The position numbers and the translations under genes are program-made. Below the pieces are notes generated by a model. The model saw only the letters and a program-made list of their open reading frames with translations. It was not told where the DNA came from and searched no databases. 64,000 nt of DNA from Elusimicrobiota bacterium (GTDB taxonomy: Bacteria > Elusimicrobiota > Elusimicrobia > UBA1565 > UBA9628), in assembly GCA_023249645.1 (NCBI GenBank), contig JAHFCF010000010.1, forward strand, positions 37,774 to 101,773, read 5' to 3'. How positions within the stretch are numbered: the first letter of the stretch is position 1; the number at the start of each line of letters is the position of its first letter. This document shows, piece by piece, positions 37,062 through 46,235 of this stretch.

Positions 37062-38358
37062 GAGGTTTCCTTATAGCCGCCTTTAACTTTGACTCCGAAT
37101 CGATGAGAAAGTTGGCGCTGGTCACGACCTTCTCTCCTTCGGAAATCCCCGAAAGGAGATCATAATAGCCTTCGGCCTGGGGGCCGACGCGCAGCTCGCG
37201 CGGCTCGATGCGTCCTTCACCCAGGTCGACGAAGGCGATCTTGCGCTCCCCGGTGTCGATCAGGGCGCTTTCGGGCAAGGCCAGACGTTTGCCCAGATCC
37301 ACGCGGATGGCCGCGTTGACGTACATCTCGAGCTTCAGGACGCCTTGCGGGTCCGGAACCTCGATGCGGACCTGCAGGGTGCGGGTCTCGGCCGAAAGGA
37401 TGGGGTTGACGCTCTTGACCGAACCAGGGAACACCTTTCCGGGATAGGCCGGCGCCGTGATCTCCGCGCGCTGCCCCGGCTTGACCAACCCGATCTCGTA
37501 TTCGTAAATCTGCGCATAGACCCAGACGCTGCCGCCGGCGCTGCCCAAGATGAGATTCTTGGGCAATTCTTGGGCCTTGCCGCTTGCCTCTATTTGCGTT
37601 TGCGACAAACCCATCTGCTGCAGCCGCAGGGCCGAAGCGCTCACCAGAGCGTCCGCGCGCTCCAGGGAGTCCGGATAGGGGCTGTCCTTGACCTTCTCCC
37701 GGGCTTTGACCGCTTCGCGGTATTCGGAAAGCGCGTTGTAGAGGTCTGGGTCATAGGCGACCTTGCCGCTGGCCCGCACCACGATATTAAGATCCCGGCG
37801 CTTCACCAGTGAGGACTTCATGCCGATCATCTGGCGGCGCTCTTCGGAAATGACCACGGCGGCCTGGCCTTCGACCGGGACATCGACTTTTTCTTCGGCG
37901 TAGACCGGGATGTAATCCATGCCCATCTCGTCTTTCTTCGGGACCGGCGACGTGACTTCGGCCCGCATGGGATGGCGCCAGTAGAGCGGTTTGGCATCGG
38001 CGGGAGCGTCGAATATCCGGGTCCCGCAGACCGGGCATGTCACCTTCTCCCCGACACGGTGCGGCAGTTCCATGATGCAATGCGGCATCTTGCATTTATG
38101 CAGGATGCAGATCATGCGGCCTGTCGCCGAGGAGGTCGGCGAGGTCTTTTCTTCCATGGGCACGAGCGTCATGTTGCAGATCGGGCAGGAGCCGGGTTTG
38201 TCGGAGACGTAGGTCGGATGCATGGGACAATAGTATTGGACCGCATGAGCGGCGCTCCTATGCCAGGACCAGCCGTGATGAGTGACGCGGCTGAAGAAGA
38301 CGCCTGCCACGAGCGCCAGGGCGATCGCGGACGCCGCCAGGCGTTTCTTTTTGGTCAT
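37054..38358 (-). CDS. cusB: CusB-type periplasmic adaptor with heavy-metal-binding domain
   Basis: YYCPMHPTYVSDKPGSCPICNMTLVPM; HlyD/MFP fold segments. Confidence 0.9.
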   Translation of the reverse strand: MTKKKRLAASAIALALVAGVFFSRVTHHGWSWHRSAAHAVQYYCPMHPTYVSDKPGSCPICNMTLVPMEEKTSPTSSATGRMICILHKCKMPHCIMELPHRVGEKVTCPVCGTRIFDAPADAKPLYWRHPMRAEVTSPVPKKDEMGMDYIPVYAEEKVDVPVEGQAAVVISEERRQMIGMKSSLVKRRDLNIVVRASGKVAYDPDLYNALSEYREAVKAREKVKDSPYPDSLERADALVSASALRLQQMGLSQTQIEASGKAQELPKNLILGSAGGSVWVYAQIYEYEIGLVKPGQRAEITAPAYPGKVFPGSVKSVNPILSAETRTLQVRIEVPDPQGVLKLEMYVNAAIRVDLGKRLALPESALIDTGERKIAFVDLGEGRIEPRELRVGPQAEGYYDLLSGISEGEKVVTSANFLIDSESKLKAAIRKPHD

Positions 38359-38359
38359 G

Positions 38360-39628
38360 TCACAGCTCCCGGCCGACGACGCGCGCCAGGTCCGCCGCGC
38401 GCTGTTCGTATGCGGCCATATTCTGATAGTACTCCAACTGATAATTCAGCAGGGATCTTTGGGCATCGAGCAGGTCGAGAAAACTGCTCTTGTCGGCTCG
38501 GTAGCCGGACTCCGCGATCTTGAGCGACTCCTCGGCCTGAGGCAGCAAGGCCGTGCGATAGGCCTCCAGCAGCCGACCGGCGGTCCGGGCCCGGGCCCAG
38601 GCAGTCCTCACGTCCGCGCGGGTCGCCAGCGTTTCAGCCTGCAGTTCGGCCTGTGCGGCTTGCCGACTCGCTTGAGCCTCAGCCACCATGGCCGCCGGCT
38701 TCCAGAACCAAAGGGGAAGGGAGAGCCCGAGGATCGCGTCATAAGTGCCGCCGCGTTGCGGATCGTGGCGCCGACGGTATTGGAGCATCAAGTCCGGCAG
38801 ATAGTCGGATCGCGCCAAAGAGAGGGAAGAGCCCGCACGTTGCGAGGCCAATGAAGCCTCCCGCAGCTCGGGGCGCTCGGACAGCGCCGTTGATTCCAAG
38901 TCCTCGAACCGCGCGGAAAGCGCGGCCGTCACCGGTTCTTTGGCTGTCGCCAGCATAGCCGAGGCATCGCGGCCCATCAGGGCGTTGAGCGTTGCCTGAG
39001 AGGTCTCTTTCTCGCCTTCCAGCGCCACCTGCATGTTGAGCATGCGCGTGAGCTCCACCTGGGCCTTGAGCGCGTCTGAGGGATGGCTCCTGCCGGCGGC
39101 CACCTTGGACTCAGCCACCCTTGCGAATCGTCTCATGACGTCGATATTCTCATCGAAGATGGAGAGGCTTCTTTCGGCGAGGAAGAGCGAGGCATAGGCG
39201 GTGCGGGCCCGGGCGATGATTCCATTGAGTTTGGCCCGGTAAGCCTGTTCGCTGATCTCGGCGTCCTTGGCTGCCAAGCCGTGCCGGTAATAGAGCTTGG
39301 TCGGGAAGGGGACGTCCTGCGTCACGGAGATGGCCCTCTCGGTATCAGGCACGGCGTTGTTGCCCGTAGGAACATACATACGCTCCAGGTCCAAACGGGG
39401 TTTATCCAGGGTGGCGGCCTGTAGGATGTGTTTCTCCGCCGCCTCCCAGCGCTTATGCGCGGCCAGGATCTCCGGGTTGTCGCGACGCACCAGCTCCAGA
39501 ACCTGCTGGAGACTGACCGTCCCGGTGGAAATCGTCGGCAGAGCCTGAGCGTGCGTCGCCGACGAGATGAGGAAAAGCGAAAGCATCGCGATGGCCGGCA
39601 TCTTCAACCTCCCTGCTGGGTCAAGCAT
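38360..39628 (-). CDS. TolC-family outer membrane efflux protein
   Basis: Coiled OMF repeats; position in cus operon. Confidence 0.88.
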   Translation of the reverse strand: MLDPAGRLKMPAIAMLSLFLISSATHAQALPTISTGTVSLQQVLELVRRDNPEILAAHKRWEAAEKHILQAATLDKPRLDLERMYVPTGNNAVPDTERAISVTQDVPFPTKLYYRHGLAAKDAEISEQAYRAKLNGIIARARTAYASLFLAERSLSIFDENIDVMRRFARVAESKVAAGRSHPSDALKAQVELTRMLNMQVALEGEKETSQATLNALMGRDASAMLATAKEPVTAALSARFEDLESTALSERPELREASLASQRAGSSLSLARSDYLPDLMLQYRRRHDPQRGGTYDAILGLSLPLWFWKPAAMVAEAQASRQAAQAELQAETLATRADVRTAWARARTAGRLLEAYRTALLPQAEESLKIAESGYRADKSSFLDLLDAQRSLLNYQLEYYQNMAAYEQRAADLARVVGREL

Positions 39629-39634
39629 TTATAG

Positions 39635-39928
39635 CTAATTCTTCTCCTGGAGGGCCATCCCGCACTTCGGGCAGCGGCCGTCCTTGGTCATGGGGCCGCT
39701 GTAATCTCCCATGGGGCAGACATATTGAGCGATGGGCGCGGCCGCCTTTTTCTTCCCTGCGGATGTCTTCTGGGAAGCGGGTGCAATGGGTTTGCCCTTC
39801 TTTTTGGGTTTGGACTGCCGCACCGCTGCGGGGGTCTTTTCTCCCACGGCGAAGACGATCGGCGGCAAGGTCCCGGCGCAAAAAACAACCGCCATGATCA
39901 AGGATGCTGTTTTCTTAAGTTTTGTCAT
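39635..39928 (-). CDS. Small exported heavy-metal-binding protein
   Basis: 97 aa; AQYVCPMGDYSGPMTKDGRCPKCGMAL metal-binding motif. Confidence 0.75.
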   Translation of the reverse strand: MTKLKKTASLIMAVVFCAGTLPPIVFAVGEKTPAAVRQSKPKKKGKPIAPASQKTSAGKKKAAAPIAQYVCPMGDYSGPMTKDGRCPKCGMALQEKN

Positions 39929-40010
39929 ATCATTCCTCTTATTATATATCCGAGTTCAATAGGCTAGCGTGACAGTTCGAATGTCGGCGGCACGGCATGC
40001 TGCCGAGCGG

Positions 40011-40364
40011 TTAAGCGGTGGGGGGGGAACGACCGAAGCATTCCCGCGGAGGCGAATGTTCAGGAGGAGTTTCGTTGACGGCAAGAAAGTTTTGATGGAG
40101 GTCTGCGGCCTGGCGCGGGCTCAGCCCCGGATTGGCCGCAACCGCGCGCGAGATGGGCTGTTGTGTCGCCGCGATGCTGACGTCGGATGCGACACCGGCC
40201 TCCACCAGGTGAACGCCGCTGCAGCAGCGCGGCAGGTTCCCATGGTGGCAGTGGCAGGGCGGCGCGGAATGACTCTCGCAGTCGGCCTGAGGCATCAGGC
40301 AGACATGTGCCCCCATCCATAAAAGGGCGCCGGCCATGGTGACGCGCAGGAGCCGGAAGGCCAT
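40011..40364 (-). CDS. Small exported Cys/His-rich protein
   Basis: CESHSAPPCHCHHGNLPRCC; second ATG (40364) sits 6 nt after CATAAT. Confidence 0.5.
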   Translation of the reverse strand: MAFRLLRVTMAGALLWMGAHVCLMPQADCESHSAPPCHCHHGNLPRCCSGVHLVEAGVASDVSIAATQQPISRAVAANPGLSPRQAADLHQNFLAVNETPPEHSPPRECFGRSPPTA

Positions 40365-40406
40365 GGTCATATTATGACCCCCGCACTGCTTTTTGTCAAT
40401 GCCCTG

Positions 40407-41354
40407 TCAGAATCTTTGCGCGATCACCTCGAGATCGTAGCCGAAATCGGTGTAGGGCAGACGCCAGAGGCGTCTGGACTGTTGGAGCAGCCAGTACAGC
40501 ATCCAACTGGGCTGTGGGCCGATCAGCTTGCGGCCCTGCTCCAAGGTGCAGCCCTCCTCCGCCTGGGCCCAGGATTTCGGGGCTTGGGCCAGGAATTTCC
40601 GCCAAGAGCCTGGCAGCCAGCCGCGCGCCTTGGCTCCCAGCTTGAAGTGGAAGCACCGGATCGAAAGGACTTCCAGGCCGCAGCGTTCGAGCAGCAGCTT
40701 CAGAGAACGGCGCGAAAAAAAGAACAGGTGCCCGCCGTGGCGAGTCGCCAGAGGCCCGTGCTTCGCGTAGAGCAGGCGGTTGGCCAGGATATCCACCGGC
40801 CCGTTGGGGATGGTGAGCAGCAGCCTTCCTCCCGGATTCAAAAGCCGGGCCGCCGCGCGCACGGCGGCTTCGGGCTCGCTTTCGTGTTCCAGGACGTTGT
40901 TGATATGGATGCAATCGTAGCAGGCGTCCGGCCACGGCGCCTGGGCCAGGCCTGCGCAGGCGATCTCGACATGGTTGAGCTCTCGTCCCATGGCCGCGGC
41001 TGTCTCGGAGAACTCCAGACCGGAGACCTTCCAGCCGGAATGGTCCCGCATCCCGGCTAAGAGTGTGCCCAGTGCGCAGCCCACGTCCAAGAAGCTGCCT
41101 GATCGCCGCCAGGGAAGCAGGCGTTTGGCCAAGGCGCGGCCTTTGTAGTAATCCTTCCAATACTGTCGGAAGAAGCCCTGGAAATAAAACGGCGGGTAGC
41201 AGCGGGCGATGTCTTCGAGGCTGGGCAGGGGATGGTGGAACGAGGCCCCGCAGTCGGGGCAGTCATAGATGTCCCGCGCGCAGCCGCGATAGAGCAGCGT
41301 CTTGAGGGCGAAGCGCGCGTTGGGCGCCAGGCAGGCTGGGCAGGTCGCTGTCAT
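40407..41354 (-). CDS. Class I SAM-dependent methyltransferase with N-terminal zinc-ribbon-like motif
   Basis: CPAC...CPDCG; FLDVGCALGTLLAGM; NNVLEHESEPEAAVRAAARLLNPGG. Confidence 0.88.
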   Translation of the reverse strand: MTATCPACLAPNARFALKTLLYRGCARDIYDCPDCGASFHHPLPSLEDIARCYPPFYFQGFFRQYWKDYYKGRALAKRLLPWRRSGSFLDVGCALGTLLAGMRDHSGWKVSGLEFSETAAAMGRELNHVEIACAGLAQAPWPDACYDCIHINNVLEHESEPEAAVRAAARLLNPGGRLLLTIPNGPVDILANRLLYAKHGPLATRHGGHLFFFSRRSLKLLLERCGLEVLSIRCFHFKLGAKARGWLPGSWRKFLAQAPKSWAQAEEGCTLEQGRKLIGPQPSWMLYWLLQQSRRLWRLPYTDFGYDLEVIAQRF

Positions 41355-41371
41355 GGGATGTCGATGGAAAC

Positions 41372-41446
41372 TGGCGCCTCCAAGGAGAATCGAACTCCTG
41401 TTTCAGCCTTGAAAGGGCCGCGTCCTAACCGTTAGACGATGGAGGC
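41372..41446 (-). tRNA. tRNA-Glu (anticodon TTC), CCA encoded
   Basis: Cloverleaf GCCTCCATCGTCTAACGGTTAGGAC...CCCTTTCAAGG...GGAGTTCGATTCTCCTTGGAGGCGCCA. Confidence 0.93.
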
Positions 41447-41454
41447 AAAAACCT

Positions 41455-41526
41455 TGAGCCCGGTGGGATTCGAACCCACGACCCTACGCTTAAAAGGCGT
41501 ATGCTCTACCCCTGAGCTACGAGCTC
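41455..41526 (-). tRNA. tRNA-Lys (anticodon TTT)
   Basis: GAGCTCGTAGCTCAGGGGTAGAGC-TACGCCTTTTAAGCGTA-GTGGGTTCGAATCCCAC-CGGGCTCA. Confidence 0.93.
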
Positions 41527-41556
41527 GTCGGCGGCCATTATACAAAGAAATCCGGC

Positions 41557-43095
41557 CTAGCGCCCGAGCCGGCGCAGGGTTTTGGCATAGACGCCGTAGA
41601 GTTCCGGAGAGCTGCCCTGGCCTGGGAGCAGCTGCTCGAGGCTCTGCCACCAGTAGCCGCCGCCCAGTGATTTCGGCATGGCGCAAGTCGCTGCCAGCGA
41701 GAACGCGAGGAGATCTTGTCGGGCGGCCGGGATGTCGTCGGTCTTGAACCACCAGTAGCCCGCGACCTTGTCCTCTTCGGCATAGCCGAGGTTTCCCAGC
41801 ATGAGGCGTTGGGACGGCAGCTGGCGGCGGAGGAGATCGAAGAGGCCCTCGAAGGCCATGCCCACGGGCGCTTCGTCCGGCTGCAGGCTCACCGCGACGA
41901 CGTCCAAGTCCTTGCCGAAGCCTTGGGGCACGTAGCGCTTGAGCCAGCCGGAGAGCGCGTGCTCCTCGTCCGGCGCCGTTGCCGACCACCAGTAGAGGCT
42001 GGCCACGGTCTCCAGGGAGGGATCGATCTCCTTGGCCTTGGCGGCTCCGGCGCAATAGATGGCGAAGACTTTCTCCGGCGTGAGCGGATTTTTCGCGCCC
42101 CCGAGCCAGTCGCCGTTCAATTCGCTGCCCACCTCCCAGGAATGCAGGCGGCCCTTGTAGTGCAGGGCCAGATTCTTGACGCGTTCGGCGTAGACCGCCG
42201 GCGTCAGGGTTCGGGGCCACGCGCCTGTCTCCAGGACCACGCCCAGCACGCGCAGGTTCTTTTCTTCGAGCGCCTGTACGATGGAGTCGTATTCATTGAA
42301 GGAGCTCAGATGCGCGTAGGTGAAGTCATCCGGGTTGCTCCTGAAGACGAGCCGGACTGAATCGGCCCGGGAGCGCCGGATGGCGGCGATGAGGCGCTCA
42401 TAGCGGTTGAGGCGCTGGAAGATCGCCTCGTCGATGGTCAGGCCGAAGCGCAGCGCGCTCTTGTCTTTTTCGGCCAGCGCGATCTGGCGGCCGTGTTCGG
42501 TGAGCAGGTGCTGCCAGGCCAGGGAGACCGCCTGCAGGGCCGCGTCGAAGGCCCGGGCGCGAGGAACGGGGGAATTCTCTTTATAGGCCTGCGCCATCAG
42601 GGCTTGGGCGCGTTGGGCCGCTTCGCGCGCCTTGACCCCCGGCTTGTAGATCGGCGTCCCTTCGTTCATGCGCCGCTCGCGGGATTCCTTGAAGCGGCGG
42701 TATTGCGTCACGGCGATCTCCTCGTTGAGCCGGACCTCGTCGCCGTTGCCAAAGCCCGCGCCTTCCTTGTCGAGCCAGACCGTGGAGAATCCGTCGTCCC
42801 GGACGGGCCAGGGGAGAGTGATGTGGATGCGGTCGAACCGCTCCCAGCTCAAGGTCGGGACATGATCTTTTTCCGAGAGGACGCAGCGGGCCCAGGACAT
42901 CTCATCCGGCGCGGTCGCCATCAGGCCCGAGCGGCGCACGTCCCGGTCGGCCCGTCCGATGAAGGCGAGGAGTTCGGAGAGCCCCAGGAGCTTGCCCGAG
43001 GGATCGTAGGCGATGAGTTTGACCGAGGGGCGCTCCGCAGTCCGGGGGACCGCGGCGGCCGGCAGAGCCAGCAGGACGGCCAAGATCCAGGTCAT
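41557..43095 (-). CDS. Exported TIM-barrel-like, glycoside-hydrolase-like protein
   Basis: Signal peptide MTWILAVLLALPAAA; HSWEVGSELNGDW and ALSGWLKRYVPQGFGKDLDVVAVSLQPDE resemble clan A GH segments; ATGA overlap gives start 43095. Confidence 0.55.
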   Translation of the reverse strand: MTWILAVLLALPAAAVPRTAERPSVKLIAYDPSGKLLGLSELLAFIGRADRDVRRSGLMATAPDEMSWARCVLSEKDHVPTLSWERFDRIHITLPWPVRDDGFSTVWLDKEGAGFGNGDEVRLNEEIAVTQYRRFKESRERRMNEGTPIYKPGVKAREAAQRAQALMAQAYKENSPVPRARAFDAALQAVSLAWQHLLTEHGRQIALAEKDKSALRFGLTIDEAIFQRLNRYERLIAAIRRSRADSVRLVFRSNPDDFTYAHLSSFNEYDSIVQALEEKNLRVLGVVLETGAWPRTLTPAVYAERVKNLALHYKGRLHSWEVGSELNGDWLGGAKNPLTPEKVFAIYCAGAAKAKEIDPSLETVASLYWWSATAPDEEHALSGWLKRYVPQGFGKDLDVVAVSLQPDEAPVGMAFEGLFDLLRRQLPSQRLMLGNLGYAEEDKVAGYWWFKTDDIPAARQDLLAFSLAATCAMPKSLGGGYWWQSLEQLLPGQGSSPELYGVYAKTLRRLGR

Positions 43096-43703
43096 CGCCG
43101 CCAGCTCCGCCAAGAGTTCCAGTGCTCTGGACCGAAGAACAGCGCGTAGTTGGCCAGGCCCGCCGCCACGGCGATGCGCGCGGCGCCTCCGGCGAAAAGG
43201 ATGGCCCACGCGGCCCAGAGCCAAGCCAGGAGCGCCAGCCAGCGCACCTTGACGGGAAGGACGAAGAAGATAAGAAGCTGCATCTCTCCGTTCAAGCGCG
43301 CGAACGCCAAGAAGAGGCTCAATTGGAGAGGCCCGCTGCCGAGGCACAGACCCGAGGCGAGTGCGGCGGCGGCGGTCGCCAAGGCTCCGGCGAGAAGATA
43401 GAGGGTGAACTGGAACTCGCCCCACGCCTTCTCAAGGGCGCGCATGATGGAATAGATGAGGATGACCCAGACGGCCAGCCACAGCGGCGAGGTCTGTGTC
43501 GGGATGCAGAGGAAGGTGACGGCGCGCCAGACTTCGCCGGAGAGGATCGCGGCGGGGTCGAGGAGCAGCCTGTCGGGGAATTCCGGCTTGAAGAGCGTGA
43601 GGAGGCCGACGCAGGCGTTCATCCCGGCGAGCAGAGCGGCCAGACCCGGCACGGCGAGAAATCCCAGGCGTTTTTCCAGGCGGTCGAGCCAGCGCGGCGG
43701 CAT
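43092..43703 (-). CDS. Rhomboid-like polytopic membrane protein (no clear catalytic Ser)
   Basis: About 5 to 6 hydrophobic segments; lacks a clear GxSG. Confidence 0.5.
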   Translation of the reverse strand: MPPRWLDRLEKRLGFLAVPGLAALLAGMNACVGLLTLFKPEFPDRLLLDPAAILSGEVWRAVTFLCIPTQTSPLWLAVWVILIYSIMRALEKAWGEFQFTLYLLAGALATAAAALASGLCLGSGPLQLSLFLAFARLNGEMQLLIFFVLPVKVRWLALLAWLWAAWAILFAGGAARIAVAAGLANYALFFGPEHWNSWRSWRR

Positions 43704-43736
43704 GGCGCTATCTTACCTTTTTCCAGCGGACAGCGG

Positions 43737-46160
43737 TCAGTCGTGCGTCAGGGAAGGCGGCTGCAATCGGGATTCCTCATCCAGGACGGCTCGGACCTTC
43801 TCGTCGATCTGTTCCTTCTGGAATTGGCCTTGGACCATGACATCCTCTTCGCCGCCCAGCTTCTTGTTCGTCGTAAAGAAGAATTTCCCATAGATGTCCA
43901 CCGGGCTGCCGTCCGCGGGCTTCTGGATGAGCTGGAGGAGCACCTTCATGACCGCCTCATGCTTCAAGCCGCAGCGGCCCTTGCCGGAGAGGATGTCCGT
44001 CAGGGCGGTCATCCGGCCGGTCCAATTTTTCTTGCCGGCTTCCAGGATGTCCGCGGCGAGGAAAACCGCGGAACGCGCCAGACGGTCGATCTGGCCCAGG
44101 ATCCGGGGGGCGGCTTGGTCCCGGAGCAGGTGCAGGGCCTGCATCAAGGCTCTGGAATCGTAGGAGAGGCTCCCGTCTTTCTCGATCGTCGCCAAGGAGA
44201 GAACGGCATCCATGGAGCGGCGCGCGGTCCCGGTGAGCGTGTGGACGAAAGCCTGGATGATCTTCTCGGCGGGAGCCGCGAAGATGTCCGCGAGGCATTT
44301 TTCCTTGAGGAGCAGGTTGATCGAAAAGGAGGCGGAGCGATAGAGCCTCAGGCCGGAGCTCGATGCGGTGGAAGTAAAGAGTTGGGCGGTCGGGATCTCC
44401 GCGTCCGGGTTCGTCCCTGGGCCCAGGGCCCCGAGATAATGCAGAAGGGAGTTGGCTTCATCGGCCATGCCGCGGACTTTCTTTTCTCCGCTGCGCAGCA
44501 CGCCGCCATGCTTCGTGTAGATCAGAAAGGGATGCTCGGCCTGGCCGTGATCGTCGAGGGGGATGTAGGCTTCCGCTGTCTTGAGATGATCCCTCTTGAC
44601 GAGATAGCCGAAAAACGGCACATCCCAGGCGCTTAAGGAGGCTAGTTTTGAGCGTTCATCGATGAAGAGCGTGCCGGGTTGTCCCTGGATCAGGATATGG
44701 TGCTGATCGCGGGCATGCAGCGTGCTGAACTCTCCGATGAGTGGCAGCCGCGCGTGCAGCTGTCCCAGCTTGTCCGGCTCGTGGGTGTAGTCGTCCGCGG
44801 CCAGGCGGGTGGGCGTGCCGAGGCGGGCGTATTTCTTCTTCAAACGGTTGAGATGCTCGTTCTGGTCGCCGTTCTGCGGATCCGTGAAGATATGTTCGGC
44901 ATGGGCGGTGATCTTATGCAGGAGAAAAAGGGCGCTCACCTGACCTTTGAGGAAGTCGGCCAGGGCCTGCATCTGCTTCGGGTCGTTGGTCTGGATGAGG
45001 AACTCCAAGAACATCATGCGGCCGTCTGTTTTCGGCGCCGCGCTTTCCAGCGTCGTCCAGAGGTAGTGGTTGATCTCGCCCAAGAGGACGTTGTGGATCT
45101 GATCATCAAGGAAGCCGGGGGCTTGTTTCCCCGTCCATCGAGGAGAGGAGTTCTCCATCCAGGAGGGCCAATGGGCCAGGCCCAGGATGGGGATGGAGGG
45201 ATGGATGCCGGCGCCCGGGGTTGTGACCAGGGCCCGGTCGATGCGCAGGCGCAGGCGGATCTGCTCCGGGCTCGATCGGAACACGGTGACAGTGGCTGTC
45301 TCCTGTTTGGAGGCTCCGTAGGAGAGAGTGACCGTGACCAAGCCGAGGGGGATGTTGACGTTGGGCGAGGCGCCCACGCTACCTGAAGCCCCCAGGTTCA
45401 GGGGCAGCTGCCATTGCTCTGCGACGATCATGGAGGAGAGGCTCTGGGTCGAGACATCAATGACCGTTTTGAAATCCATCAGATTGAGGAGTTTTTTGAT
45501 CTGCGCGCAGGAATCCGCGGATCCCAAGGGGCGGATCACGTACGCATTGCCGTCCAGACTGGCTTGCGGAGAGATGGAGATGGGAAGGTTGATGTTTTTG
45601 GCCAGGAAGGACCAGCCTTTGGAGTATCCCAAGGAGATCCCTAATTCTGAATTGTCGACGATGCCCAGGGTGTTGTTGGGATAATGGATCAGGGAGCGCT
45701 TGATGCCGATGGGAACTTGGGCATTGCCTCCGATCTTGGCGAGCGCCGCGGGCATGGGGATGCTGCCCTTGAGCGGGAGCTGGATGTTGCCGCAGAGGTC
45801 GTTGAGCGCGCGGCGTTGGAACTGCTCCACATAGAAGGATTCGAATTTTTTCCAGAGGGGATCCGAGGCCGTCTGATCTTCGCTTCTCGGGGTTGCGGCC
45901 ACAGTGGGGTGATGGCCGGGAAGGCCGGATCCGGTGAACAGCGCTTCGATGTCCCAGCCTCGCGCTTGCTTGGCCTGGGTGGATCGGGTGTGGATGCCGG
46001 CCAAGACCTTTCGCTGATCCGTCGGAAGGTGGATGCAATCGGCAAAGGATTCGTCGGGCGGATCGAAGCCCAGTTCCTTGGCCTGCGCGAGCGCCGCGGG
46101 CAGGAGGCAGCCTGCAGCGAGGGCCGCAGTCCAAGTTTTCCGCCAGCAGGAGGTGGACAT
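43737..46160 (-). CDS. Large exported hypothetical protein
   Basis: 807 aa; signal peptide MSTSCWRKTWTAALAAGCLLPAALAQA; divergent from ftsQ-like gene, array F between. Confidence 0.65.
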   Translation of the reverse strand: MSTSCWRKTWTAALAAGCLLPAALAQAKELGFDPPDESFADCIHLPTDQRKVLAGIHTRSTQAKQARGWDIEALFTGSGLPGHHPTVAATPRSEDQTASDPLWKKFESFYVEQFQRRALNDLCGNIQLPLKGSIPMPAALAKIGGNAQVPIGIKRSLIHYPNNTLGIVDNSELGISLGYSKGWSFLAKNINLPISISPQASLDGNAYVIRPLGSADSCAQIKKLLNLMDFKTVIDVSTQSLSSMIVAEQWQLPLNLGASGSVGASPNVNIPLGLVTVTLSYGASKQETATVTVFRSSPEQIRLRLRIDRALVTTPGAGIHPSIPILGLAHWPSWMENSSPRWTGKQAPGFLDDQIHNVLLGEINHYLWTTLESAAPKTDGRMMFLEFLIQTNDPKQMQALADFLKGQVSALFLLHKITAHAEHIFTDPQNGDQNEHLNRLKKKYARLGTPTRLAADDYTHEPDKLGQLHARLPLIGEFSTLHARDQHHILIQGQPGTLFIDERSKLASLSAWDVPFFGYLVKRDHLKTAEAYIPLDDHGQAEHPFLIYTKHGGVLRSGEKKVRGMADEANSLLHYLGALGPGTNPDAEIPTAQLFTSTASSSGLRLYRSASFSINLLLKEKCLADIFAAPAEKIIQAFVHTLTGTARRSMDAVLSLATIEKDGSLSYDSRALMQALHLLRDQAAPRILGQIDRLARSAVFLAADILEAGKKNWTGRMTALTDILSGKGRCGLKHEAVMKVLLQLIQKPADGSPVDIYGKFFFTTNKKLGGEEDVMVQGQFQKEQIDEKVRAVLDEESRLQPPSLTHD

Positions 46161-46179
46161 CGATTCCAGGATAAAGAAA

Positions 46180-46235
46180 AAAGACCCTTAAGGCGAGGGG
46201 CGAAAGACCCAGAGGCGGGGGGGTCTTTCGACCTA
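46180..46235. promoter_or_regulatory. Related box array, site F (variant geometry)
   Basis: AAAGACCC at 46180-46187 and 46203-46210 (23 bp apart), GGGTCTTTCGACCTA at 46221-46235. Confidence 0.5.

Noticed and set aside
43122-44636. 504-aa plus-strand ORF
   Set aside because: Antisense to the rhomboid-like gene and the 807-aa exported gene; no recognisable motifs.
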